From positions 1 through 19,732 of the forward strand of contig CAMOHY010000009.1 in the NCBI GenBank assembly GCA_946615495.1: a stretch of DNA of 19,732 nucleotides, written 5' to 3'. The translations under genes were made by a program, and so were the position numbers. The notes under the pieces are model-generated. The model ran no database searches. It worked only from the letters and a program-made list of their open reading frames with translations, and had not been told where the DNA came from. This stretch comes from an uncultured Clostridia bacterium. Its GTDB lineage: Bacteria; Bacillota; Clostridia; Christensenellales; Aristaeellaceae. Below, in pieces: positions 1 through 6,960 of the stretch; positions within the stretch are counted from its first letter, which is position 1, and every line of letters begins with the position of its first letter.

Positions 1-880
1 ATTCGCTGCCGTCGGGCTTTAAGGCGAACTGGCAGTTGCAGCCGCCCACGATGCCAATGGCGGCCACGATATCCAGCGCGGCCTGCCGCAGCATGGAAAA
101 TTCCCGCTCGTTCAGGGTCAGGGCCGGGGCGGCCACGATGGAATCGCCGGTATGCACGCCCACGGGGTCGATATTTTCCATGGAGCAAACGGACACCGCG
201 CAGCCGGCGGCGTCCCGCATGGTTTCAAATTCGATTTCTTTCCAGCCGGAGATACACTTTTCCACCAGGATTTGCGTGATGGGGGACATATCCAGCCCCG
301 TTTTGGCAATGGTGGCCAGCTCCTCCGGGTTATCGGCGATGCCGCCGCCGGTGCCTCCCAGGGTAAAGGCGGGGCGAACGATGATGGGATAGCCGATTTT
401 TTCCGCGATTTTCAGGGCGGTTTCCACATCCTGAGCAATATCGGAGGGCACGCAGGGCTGGCCAATCTGGGCCATGGTGTTCCGGAACAGCTCCCGGTCC
501 TCCGCCTTATCGATGCCGTCAATGTCCGTGCCCAGCAGCTTTACCCCGTATTTTTCCAAGGTGCCGTTCCGCTTCAGCTGCATGGCGATGGTGAGGCCGG
601 TTTGTCCGCCCAGCCCCGCCAGCAGGCCGTCGGGCCGCTCTTTTTCAATAATTCGGGCCACCGTTTCCGCGTTTAGGGCTTCCAGGTAAATTTCATTGGC
701 CAGGTGGCTGTCCGTCATGATGGTGGCGGGGTTGGAATTCACCAGCACCGTATCCAAGCCCTCGTCCTTGAGCACCCGGCAGGCCTGGGCCCCGGCGTAG
801 TCAAATTCCGCAGCCTGGCCGATCACGATGGGGCCGGAGCCAATCACCATTACTTTATGAATGGATTTGTCTCTGGGCAT
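1..880 (-). CDS. carB: Carbamoyl-phosphate synthase large subunit, N-terminal part (3' end outside window)
   Basis: This is the ATP-grasp large subunit that makes carbamoyl phosphate from bicarbonate, ammonia (supplied by the CarA glutaminase) and two ATP, feeding ArgF and pyrimidine synthesis. The translated N-terminus starts MPRDKSIHKVMVIGSGPIVI and continues with the family blocks GQAAEFDYAGAQA, NSNPATIMTD, GGQTGL and the ATP-grasp glycine loop PAFTLGGTGGG. About 293 codons of a protein normally near 1070 residues are present; the rest lies beyond position 1. The start at 880 follows an AAAGGGTG ribosome binding site and lies 16 bases after the small gene before it, so it is the last visible gene of the arg operon. 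A carA partner is not found in the window. Identification is certain; whether this copy is arginine-specific is inferred from location. Confidence 0.96.
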   Translation of the reverse strand, partial: MPRDKSIHKVMVIGSGPIVIGQAAEFDYAGAQACRVLKDEGLDTVLVNSNPATIMTDSHLANEIYLEALNAETVARIIEKERPDGLLAGLGGQTGLTIAMQLKRNGTLEKYGVKLLGTDIDGIDKAEDRELFRNTMAQIGQPCVPSDIAQDVETALKIAEKIGYPIIVRPAFTLGGTGGGIADNPEELATIAKTGLDMSPITQILVEKCISGWKEIEFETMRDAAGCAVSVCSMENIDPVGVHTGDSIVAAPALTLNEREFSMLRQAALDIVAAIGIVGGCNCQFALKPDGSE

Positions 881-896
881 AATGTTCACCCTTTCT

Positions 897-1346
897 TTAC
901 AGAAAGCTCTGTTTTTTCATTACTTCCCGCAGCTCTTTATGCATTTTTTCGTCCAGCGGGATCAGCAGAACATGAATATCGAACTGACGGATGGCTTCGG
1001 CCAATGTATTGTTTCCAGTCAGCTGATCGAACTCCTCTTGATCGCAAACCACGATGTATTTCGTGTATTCACAATGGCTCACTTTATCGAGCAGCATCAT
1101 TTTCAGAATATCGCCTGCGATTTTCTTCGGCTGCGCCCCTTTCAGCCTGCCTGCGTGCGTGTGGATTTCACCGATGATGCGGCGCTTTTCGGAATAAAAA
1201 TCCGGCTTTATATATATACCATCGGCTGAATTGACCGGCACCTGCACATTGGAAAGCAAATCAGGCCCTAATTCTTTTTGTATCTCCGCAAAGATTATGT
1301 TTTCCGCCTGCCGCTGATAAGCAGAGGATGACTGAACATACTTCAT
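897..1346 (-). CDS. Small protein with PD-(D/E)XK-nuclease-like motif, between argF and carB
   Basis: A 149-residue soluble protein starting MKYVQSSSAYQRQAENIIF. I do not recognise a named gene. An N-terminal helix is followed by a block with D49 in KPDF, then E60-I-H62 in IIGEIHTHAGRLK and a basic helix (PKKIAGDILKMMLLDK). The D-x10-E-x-H spacing resembles a PD-(D/E)XK nuclease core with His replacing the usual Lys; activity is inferred and may be lost. The start at 1346 follows AGAGGAAG at good spacing. A longer reading frame begins upstream at 1442, but its extra N-terminus is translated from a perfect inverted repeat and is unlikely to be real. The DNA is visibly more AT-rich than its neighbours and the gene sits where carA is often found, suggesting insertion or replacement. 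It is 16 bases from carB and probably co-transcribed. Confidence 0.75.
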   Translation of the reverse strand: MKYVQSSSAYQRQAENIIFAEIQKELGPDLLSNVQVPVNSADGIYIKPDFYSEKRRIIGEIHTHAGRLKGAQPKKIAGDILKMMLLDKVSHCEYTKYIVVCDQEEFDQLTGNNTLAEAIRQFDIHVLLIPLDEKMHKELREVMKKQSFL

Positions 1347-1413
1347 CAATAAACTTCCTCTTCCGGCGCATGGCATATCTTTTTGGGTACGCCCCACAAA
1401 TACGGTCTCTTTG

Positions 1414-1440
1414 GTACTTTCTCTGACACAGAGAAAGTAC
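1414..1440. repeat. Perfect 12-bp inverted repeat with 3-base centre
   Basis: Arms GTACTTTCTCTG (1414-1425) and CAGAGAAAGTAC (1429-1440) are exactly complementary around ACA. It lies just after the argF stop and before the small gene. No T-run follows on either strand, so it is not a standard intrinsic terminator. It may be a dispersed palindromic element (REP-like) or an mRNA processing or stabilising hairpin between argF and the downstream genes. Confidence 0.85.
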
Positions 1441-1456
1441 ACGTTTCCCGTCCCCC

Positions 1457-2440
1457 TTACAGCGTGGCCGCCATCACGGCCTTGATGGTGTGCATGCGGT
1501 TTTCCGCCTCGTCAAACACGATGGACTGACCGCTTTCAAACACCTCGTCCGTCACTTCCATGGCGGCGAGCCCGAACCTTTCGTGAATTTGCTTTCCGAT
1601 GCCGGTGTTCAGGTCATGGAAGGAGGGCAGGCAGTGCATGAAGCGGCATTGCGGCCCGGCGGCGGTCATCAGGGCCTTGTTCACCTGGTAGGGCAGCAAA
1701 TCGTGAATTCTTTCCGCCCACACCGCATCCGGCTCGCCCATGGACACCCACACGTCGGTGTAAATCACGTCCGCCCCGGCAACGGCCTTCATGGGATCGG
1801 GGATGAATTCCAGCGTGGCGCCGGTTTTCGCGGAAATGTTTTTGCAGGTCAAAATCAATTGCGGGTTCGGAAAATATTTTTCCGGGGCGCAGGCCACGAA
1901 GCGCAGGCCCATCTTAGCGCAGCCCACCATCAGGGAATTGCCCATGTTGTAGCGGGCGTCGCCCATATACACCAGCTTTTTGCCCCGCAAAGCGCCAAAA
2001 TGCTCCCGGATGGTGAGAAAATCGGCCAAAATTTGGGTGGGATGGAATTCGTTGGTCAGCCCGTTCCACACGGGCACGCCCGCGTACTGGGCCAGCGCGT
2101 CCACAATTTCCTGGCCGTAGCCCCGGTATTCAATGCCGTCATACATGCGGCCCAGCACGCGGGCGGTGTCCGCAATGCTTTCTTTTTTGCCGATCTGGCT
2201 GCCGGAGGGGTCCAGATAGGTGGGGTGCATGCCCAGGTCCGCCGCCGCCACCTCGAAGGCGCAGCGGGTGCGGGTGCTGGTTTTTTCAAAAATCAGGGCC
2301 ACGTTTTTTCCTTCGCACAGCCGGTGCGCCTGGCCCGTTTTTTTCTTTTGCTTCAGGTCTGCCGCCAAATCCAGCAGATACGAAATTTCCTCCGGGGTAA
2401 AATCCAGCAGCTTCAAAAAATGCCTGCCCTTTAAATTCAT
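1457..2440 (-). CDS. argF: Ornithine carbamoyltransferase
   Basis: Transfers the carbamoyl group from carbamoyl phosphate to ornithine, giving citrulline. The protein is 327 residues, normal for the family. Visible signatures are the carbamoyl-phosphate site STRTR (55-59), HPTQ (133-136), the ornithine-binding VSMGE (232-236) and the catalytic HCLP (269-272, followed by SFHD rather than the common AFHD). The N-terminus MNLKGRHFLKLLDF is typical. The start at 2440 has AGGAAGG about 9 bases upstream; an alternative start at 2449 would overlap the argD stop as ATGA but has a badly spaced ribosome binding site. It is translated directly after argD and supplied by the carB product two genes downstream. 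Confidence 0.96.
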   Translation of the reverse strand: MNLKGRHFLKLLDFTPEEISYLLDLAADLKQKKKTGQAHRLCEGKNVALIFEKTSTRTRCAFEVAAADLGMHPTYLDPSGSQIGKKESIADTARVLGRMYDGIEYRGYGQEIVDALAQYAGVPVWNGLTNEFHPTQILADFLTIREHFGALRGKKLVYMGDARYNMGNSLMVGCAKMGLRFVACAPEKYFPNPQLILTCKNISAKTGATLEFIPDPMKAVAGADVIYTDVWVSMGEPDAVWAERIHDLLPYQVNKALMTAAGPQCRFMHCLPSFHDLNTGIGKQIHERFGLAAMEVTDEVFESGQSIVFDEAENRMHTIKAVMAATL

Positions 2441-2445
2441 GCGTT

Positions 2446-3618
2446 TCATCCTTCCTGCCCGGCGCAGACGGCTTTGATGATCTGCGCGGCTTTTTTCAGC
2501 GTTTCCATGGGAATATTCAGGGCGGGCAGCAGGCGCACCTTGTCCTTGGCGGTAAGGCACAAAACCCCCCGCTCCATGCACGCGCTCACCACCTGGGCGG
2601 CGGGCCGCTGAGTTTTCAAACCGATCATCAGCCCCAGGCCGGTGACGGCCTCAATGCCCGGCGCGCCCTGAAAAGCATGGAATAAATACGCGCTTTTTTC
2701 CCGGATTTCCTGCAAAAAGCTTTCATCCAGCCGGGATAAAACGCTCAAGGCGCCGGCGCAGCAAACGGGGTTGCCGCCGAAGGTGGACCCATGGTCGCCA
2801 AAGGACAGCACGTTTTCCACCTTTTCGCCCAGCAGCGTGGCCCCCAGGGGCAGCCCGCCCGCCAGGCCCTTGGCGGTGGACACGATATCCGGCTGAACGC
2901 CGTAGTGCATATAAGCGTACAATTGGCCCGTGCGGCCATTGCCGGTCTGCACCTCGTCCACGATGAGCAGAATATCCTTTTCCTTGGCCAGGGCGGCTAC
3001 CGCCCGCACATAGGCTTGGGACAGGGGCACCACGCCGCCCTCCCCCTGCACGCATTCAATCAGGATGGCCGCCACGGGCTGCCGGGCTGTCAGGCGGCGC
3101 AGCGCCTCCATATCCTCCGCCGGTACGTGGGCAAAGCCGGGGGTTAAGGGCTGGAACAATTCGTGGTAATGGTCCTGGCCGGTGGCGGCGAGGGTGGTCA
3201 GGGTGCGGCCATGGAAGCTGTTTTTGAGGGTAACGATGGTAAAGCATTCAGGCCCGTGGCGGCTGGCGGCGTATTTCCGGGCCGCCTTGATGGCGCATTC
3301 ATTGCTTTCCGCCCCGGAGTTGGAAAAGAACACCTTTTTCATGCCCGTTTTTTCACAGAGCATTTGGGCCAGGCGCGCGCAGGGCTCCGTATAATACAGG
3401 TTGGAGGTGTGCTGCACCCGGTCCAATTGACCGATCACCGCCTGCTTCCACTCCCTGTCGCCAAAGCCGAAGGAGGTGACGGCGATGCCGCTGCCCATGT
3501 CGATATACTGCTTGCCGTTTTCGTCCTCCGCCCAGGAGCCTTGGCCCCGCACGATCTGCACCGGGAAGCGCTTGTAGGTGTTGGCTACGTAGGAAGCGTC
3601 CAGTTCCTGAATGGTCAT
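2446..3618 (-). CDS. argD: Acetylornithine aminotransferase
   Basis: PLP enzyme converting N-acetylglutamate semialdehyde and glutamate to N-acetylornithine and 2-oxoglutarate. It has 390 residues, a class-III aminotransferase. Visible landmarks are SNSGAESNE (99-107) for cofactor phosphate binding, FHGRT (136-140), the DEVQTGNGRTG block with Asp221, and STAKGLAGG with Lys250 as the Schiff-base lysine. The start at 3618 is preceded by GAGGAGGG and its ATG overlaps the argB stop by four bases (ATGA), so the two are translationally coupled. A longer upstream reading frame is rejected because it runs through argB. Some ArgD enzymes also serve lysine biosynthesis; that cannot be judged here. Confidence 0.96.
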   Translation of the reverse strand: MTIQELDASYVANTYKRFPVQIVRGQGSWAEDENGKQYIDMGSGIAVTSFGFGDREWKQAVIGQLDRVQHTSNLYYTEPCARLAQMLCEKTGMKKVFFSNSGAESNECAIKAARKYAASRHGPECFTIVTLKNSFHGRTLTTLAATGQDHYHELFQPLTPGFAHVPAEDMEALRRLTARQPVAAILIECVQGEGGVVPLSQAYVRAVAALAKEKDILLIVDEVQTGNGRTGQLYAYMHYGVQPDIVSTAKGLAGGLPLGATLLGEKVENVLSFGDHGSTFGGNPVCCAGALSVLSRLDESFLQEIREKSAYLFHAFQGAPGIEAVTGLGLMIGLKTQRPAAQVVSACMERGVLCLTAKDKVRLLPALNIPMETLKKAAQIIKAVCAGQEG

Positions 3619-4484
3619 GCGTCGTCCCTCCTCAGCCACGTGCCGGCGCCCTCGTTGGTGAGCAGCTCCATCAAAATGGAGTGGGGCACCCGGCCGTCCA
3701 TAATGACCGCGTTTTTTACGCCCTCGTGCAGGGCGGTCACGCAGCAATCCACCTTGGGAATCATGCCGCCGGAAATGACGCCGGATTGGTACAATTCTGC
3801 CGCCTGGCTCAGCGTGATTTCCGGAATCAGGGTGGAGGGGTCGTCCTTATCCCGCAGGATGCCGGCGATGTCCGTCATCATAATGAGGCGCTCCGCCCCC
3901 AGGGCCCCGGCGATGTGGGCCGCCGCCGTGTCGCCGTTGATGTTGTAGGCGTTGCCCGCCCGGTCGCAGCCGATGGTGGAAATGACGGGGATATAGCCGT
4001 TGTTGAGCAGGTCCGTAATGGGCTTGACGTGGATTTTGGCAACAGTGCCCACATAGCCGAGCCTTTCATCCTTGGGGGAGGCCTCAATCAGCCGCCCATC
4101 CATACCGGAAAGGCCGATGGCCTTGCCGCCCTTCATTTCCAGCAGGTTCACCAGCGTTTTGTTTACCTTGCCCGCCAGCACCATCTGCACAATGTCCACC
4201 GTTTCCTTGTCCGTCACCCGCAGCCCGTCGATGAATTGGGGCTTTTTGCCCAGCTTTTCCATCAGCTCGGATATTTCCGGCCCGCCGCCGTGCACCAGCA
4301 CGATCTTGACCCCAATCAGCCACAGCAGCACGATATCCTCCATCACCTGCTGCTTCAATTGCTCGTTCACCATGGCGTTGCCGCCGTATTTGACCACCAC
4401 GATTTTGCCCGTGTAACGCTTGATGTAGGGCAGCGCCTGGGTGAGCACCTCCGCCCGCTGGGCGTTTGAAAAAACGTTTTCCAT
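3615..4484 (-). CDS. argB: Acetylglutamate kinase, probably arginine-inhibited type
   Basis: Phosphorylates N-acetylglutamate with ATP. It is 289 residues, an amino-acid-kinase fold. Visible sites are VVVKYGG with Lys32 (phosphoryl transfer), VHGGGPEI (about 64-71) and NGDTAAAHIAGAL (nucleotide and substrate region). The protein has about 25 residues before the VVVKYGG strand (SNAQRAEVLTQALPYIKRY), matching the N-terminal helix that in known enzymes forms the hexamer and accompanies feedback inhibition by arginine. It also has the C-terminal HSILMELLTNEGAGTWL stretch typical of sensitive forms. Arginine sensitivity is therefore inferred, and is consistent with an ArgJ-type recycling pathway. 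The start follows GGAGGA; the gap from argJ is 30 bases and the stop overlaps argD. Confidence 0.96.
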   Translation of the reverse strand: MENVFSNAQRAEVLTQALPYIKRYTGKIVVVKYGGNAMVNEQLKQQVMEDIVLLWLIGVKIVLVHGGGPEISELMEKLGKKPQFIDGLRVTDKETVDIVQMVLAGKVNKTLVNLLEMKGGKAIGLSGMDGRLIEASPKDERLGYVGTVAKIHVKPITDLLNNGYIPVISTIGCDRAGNAYNINGDTAAAHIAGALGAERLIMMTDIAGILRDKDDPSTLIPEITLSQAAELYQSGVISGGMIPKVDCCVTALHEGVKNAVIMDGRVPHSILMELLTNEGAGTWLRRDDA

Positions 4485-4514
4485 AAATCCTCCGGCAATG
4501 CTGAAGCCTTGCGC

Positions 4515-5735
4515 TTAAGTACGGTAATCCCCGTTGATTTTCACATAGTCATAGGTTAAATCGCAGCCCCAGGCCGTGGCGGCCAGAAAGCCCGAATTCA
4601 GGGAAACCAAAATTTCAATTTCCTTTTCCAGCAGGATTTTTTTGGCCTCCTCCTCGGAAAAGGGCACCCCGGCGCCATTCTTGCATACGTCGATATAGCC
4701 CGCGGCGCTGCGGAAGGCCACGTCGACCTTATCCACGTCCACCTGCGCGCCGCTGTAGCCGATGGCGCACAGCACCCGGCCCCAGTTGGCGTCGGCGCCG
4801 AACATGGCGGCCTTGAGCAGGCTGGAGCAAATGACGGATTTGGCCACGGTTTTGGCGGTCTTTTCATCCGGCGCGCCGGATACCCGGCATTCCAGCAGCT
4901 TGGTGGCCCCTTCGCCGTCCCCGGCGATCATGCGGCACAGGTGCACGGTGACGGTGTTCAGCGCCTGCATAAACAGGGCGTAACTTTCGCCCTCCTCCGT
5001 AATGGGGTCATTGCCGGCCAGGCCGTTAGCCAGCACCGTCACCATATCGTTGGTGGAGGTGTCGCCGTCCACGCTGACCATGTTGAAGGTGTTCTGGATA
5101 TCGCCGCTGAGGGCCTTTTGCAGCAGAGCGGGGGAAATGCTCACATCGCTGGTGATGAACACCAGCATGGTCGCCATGTTGGGGTGAATCATGCCGCTGC
5201 CCTTGGCCATGCCGCCGATGCGGCACGTTTTGCCGTTCAGGGTAAATTCCACCGCCGCCTCTTTTTTCACGGTGTCCGTGGTCATAATGCCCTCGGCGGC
5301 GTCGGCCCCGCCCTGGGGAGAAAGAGCCTTCACCAGTTCGGGAATGCCCGCGGCAATGGGCGCAATGTTCAGCGGTTCGCCGATTACGCCGGTGGAGGCC
5401 ACCACCACGTCGCCGGCCTGAATGCCCAGGGCCTGGGCGGCCAGCGCGCTCATTTCCTCGGCGATCTGGATGCCGTTGGCGTTGCAGGTGTTGGCGTTGC
5501 CGCTGTTGCAAATCACCGCCTGGGCCACGCCGTTTTTCAGGTGGTTCTTGGTCACGGTGAGCGGCGCGCCCTTCACCAGATTGGTGGTGTACACCGCGGC
5601 GCAGGCGGCGGGCACGGCGCTGTAAATGAGGGATAAATCCTTTTTCGTTCTGCTCTTGCGGATGCCGCAGTGCACGCCGCTTGCCTGGAAGCCCTGGGCG
5701 GCGCATACGCCGCCGGAAATCATGTGAATGTTCAT
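4515..5735 (-). CDS. argJ: Glutamate N-acetyltransferase / amino-acid acetyltransferase (ArgJ)
   Basis: Transfers the acetyl group from N-acetylornithine back to glutamate, closing the cyclic acetylated pathway; some members also make acetylglutamate from acetyl-CoA. It has 406 residues, full length. The self-processing site is seen in KGSGMIHPNMATML, with Thr189 expected to become the new N-terminus and nucleophile of the beta chain. The C-terminus INGDYRT matches the family ending. The ATG at 5735 overlaps the argC stop as ATGA, with GGAGAAG upstream. Whether it is mono- or bifunctional cannot be decided here; no argA or other acetylglutamate synthase is in the window, which leaves the bifunctional form possible. 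Confidence 0.96.
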   Translation of the reverse strand: MNIHMISGGVCAAQGFQASGVHCGIRKSRTKKDLSLIYSAVPAACAAVYTTNLVKGAPLTVTKNHLKNGVAQAVICNSGNANTCNANGIQIAEEMSALAAQALGIQAGDVVVASTGVIGEPLNIAPIAAGIPELVKALSPQGGADAAEGIMTTDTVKKEAAVEFTLNGKTCRIGGMAKGSGMIHPNMATMLVFITSDVSISPALLQKALSGDIQNTFNMVSVDGDTSTNDMVTVLANGLAGNDPITEEGESYALFMQALNTVTVHLCRMIAGDGEGATKLLECRVSGAPDEKTAKTVAKSVICSSLLKAAMFGADANWGRVLCAIGYSGAQVDVDKVDVAFRSAAGYIDVCKNGAGVPFSEEEAKKILLEKEIEILVSLNSGFLAATAWGCDLTYDYVKINGDYRT

Positions 5736-6667
5736 TTTTCTTCTCCTGTCTCTAAACCGGTTTTTTCGTCCACGCCCAGCAGCAGGTTCATATTCTGAAT
5801 GGCCGCGCCGGAAGCGCCCTTGCCCAGGTTGTCAAACCGGGCGGTCAAAAGCATTCTGTCCTCATTGCCGGATACGGAAATTTCCATATCATCCCGCCCG
5901 GCCATGGAGCAGGCGGAAAGGAAGCCGTCCTCCCCGGCGTTTTCCACATAGCGCACCAGGCCGTTCGTATAATAGGAAGCATAGGCCTGCCTGATCTCGT
6001 TCTGGGTGGCTGCGCTGCCGCCCTTGTGCAGCGCCACCACCACCTCCATGCCCGCGTAATAGGGCGCCACGATAGGGCAGAAAATGGGGGCGGCGTCCAG
6101 GCCGCACAGGGCCTGCATTTCCGGCAGGTGCTTGTGCTGCTGGGAAAGGCCGTACATGCGGGGAGCGGAAAGCAGGGGGCTTAAGTCCTTTGCTTCGTAT
6201 TCCGCAATCATTTTTTTCCCGCCGCCGGAATAGCCGGTAAGCGAAAAGCAGGAAAGCGCGGCGGCCTTGGACAAAAGCCCGGTTTCAACCAAAGGGCGCA
6301 CCAGCGCGATGAAGCCGCTGGCATGGCAGCCGGGGTTGGCGATGCGGCGGGAGCGGCGGATTTTTTCCCGCAGGGAGCCTATTTCCGGAAAGCCGTACAC
6401 CCAGCCCGGCTGCACCCGGTGGGCGGTGGAGGTGTCGATGATGGCGGTGCGGCTGTTTTCCACCAGGCCCACCGCCTCCCGCGCCGCCGCGTCCGGCAGG
6501 CACAAAAAGGCGATGTCCGCCGCGTTCAGCGCTTCCTTCCGGGCGGAAGGGTCCTTCCGCCTGTCCTCCGGCAGGGTGAGCAAATGAATATCTCCCCGCT
6601 CCTTCAGCCGCTGAGCGATGCGCAGGCCCGTGGTGCCCGCGCTGCCGTCAATAAATACGTTCTTCAT
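5732..6667 (-). CDS. argC: N-acetyl-gamma-glutamyl-phosphate reductase, short (type 2) form
   Basis: NADPH-dependent reduction of N-acetylglutamyl phosphate to the semialdehyde. The N-terminal GSAGTTGLRIAQRL (8-21) is the dinucleotide-binding loop. The catalytic cysteine is C114 in RIANPGCHASGFIAL, and later HKHLPEM carries the expected active-site His. At 311 residues and lacking the segments of the roughly 345-residue type 1 enzymes, it fits the shorter type 2 group. The start at 6667 is chosen because the promoter -10 element at 6739-6744 places the transcript start near 6732, downstream of the only longer ATG (6736). The ribosome binding site AAAGGAAA is modest. It is the first gene of the operon. 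Confidence 0.94.
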   Translation of the reverse strand: MKNVFIDGSAGTTGLRIAQRLKERGDIHLLTLPEDRRKDPSARKEALNAADIAFLCLPDAAAREAVGLVENSRTAIIDTSTAHRVQPGWVYGFPEIGSLREKIRRSRRIANPGCHASGFIALVRPLVETGLLSKAAALSCFSLTGYSGGGKKMIAEYEAKDLSPLLSAPRMYGLSQQHKHLPEMQALCGLDAAPIFCPIVAPYYAGMEVVVALHKGGSAATQNEIRQAYASYYTNGLVRYVENAGEDGFLSACSMAGRDDMEISVSGNEDRMLLTARFDNLGKGASGAAIQNMNLLLGVDEKTGLETGEEK

Positions 6668-6738
6668 GCCCGCAGTTTCCTTTGGCCGGATAGCCTCCGC
6701 TTTCCGTCCTCTTCCTCCTTCTGGATGAATATGCACGG

Positions 6739-6767
6739 ATTATACGCCTATTTACTGAAAATGTCAA
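6739..6767 (-). promoter_or_regulatory. Consensus sigma-A promoter of the arg operon
   Basis: On the minus strand TTGACA (6762-6767) is followed by exactly 17 bases and TATAAT (6739-6744), both perfect consensus. The predicted transcript start near 6732 gives a leader of about 65 bases before argC. A promoter this strong implies repression when arginine is plentiful. Confidence 0.92.
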
Positions 6768-6772
6768 TAACT

Positions 6773-6811
6773 TTTAGATATAAATACAGAATTTACGCAA
6801 AAATATACATA
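6773..6811. promoter_or_regulatory. Possible pair of ArgR/AhrC boxes (weak)
   Basis: Two 18-bp AT-rich sites (6773-6790 and 6794-6811), three bases apart, can be laid over the ARG-box pattern TNTGAATWWWWATTCANW with roughly 7 and 6 of the 10 core bases matching. Each carries ATACA as its better half, 21 bp apart, and a third ATACA occurs 11 bp further on (6816-6820). The spacing matches known ArgR box pairs, but the sequence match is poor and the sites lie just upstream of the -35 rather than over it. Confidence 0.3.
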
Positions 6812-6835
6812 CGGAATACACGGCGCGGAGGGTCC

Positions 6836-6876
6836 GGAATCGAGTTGCAAACGGGGGAGCGGGGCCGTGGTAAGAT
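6836..6876 (+). promoter_or_regulatory. Shared-motif promoter, copy A (dynamin unit)
   Basis: GGAATCGA (6836-6843), one base, TTGCAA (6845-6850), 20 bases, then TAAGAT (6871-6876) preceded by TGG as an extended -10. The predicted transcript start is near 6883, giving a leader of about 78 bases. The same layout with identical spacing occurs at 11001, 15273 and 15882. Confidence 0.75.
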
Positions 6877-6960
6877 AAGCGCGCAGGAGGGGAAAGGAAA
6901 AGAACCTCCCGCTAAAGAGAAAAAACAAACACAAAGGATAAATAAAAGGAGGACAACATC

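Noticed and set aside
140..157. GGAATCG followed by TATGCAC inside carB
   Set aside because: The spacing differs (four bases between blocks), it is within coding sequence and there is no -10 element at the proper distance, so it is chance similarity to the shared motif.
1490..2434. Plus-strand open frame opposite argF
   Set aside because: argF is unambiguous on the minus strand; the opposite product is His- and Gly-rich with no recognisable domain. Similar antisense frames over argD, argB, argJ and the kinase were rejected for the same reason.
6665..6736. Longer argC start at 6736
   Set aside because: It lies upstream of the predicted transcript start near 6732, and the added residues do not belong to the ArgC fold.
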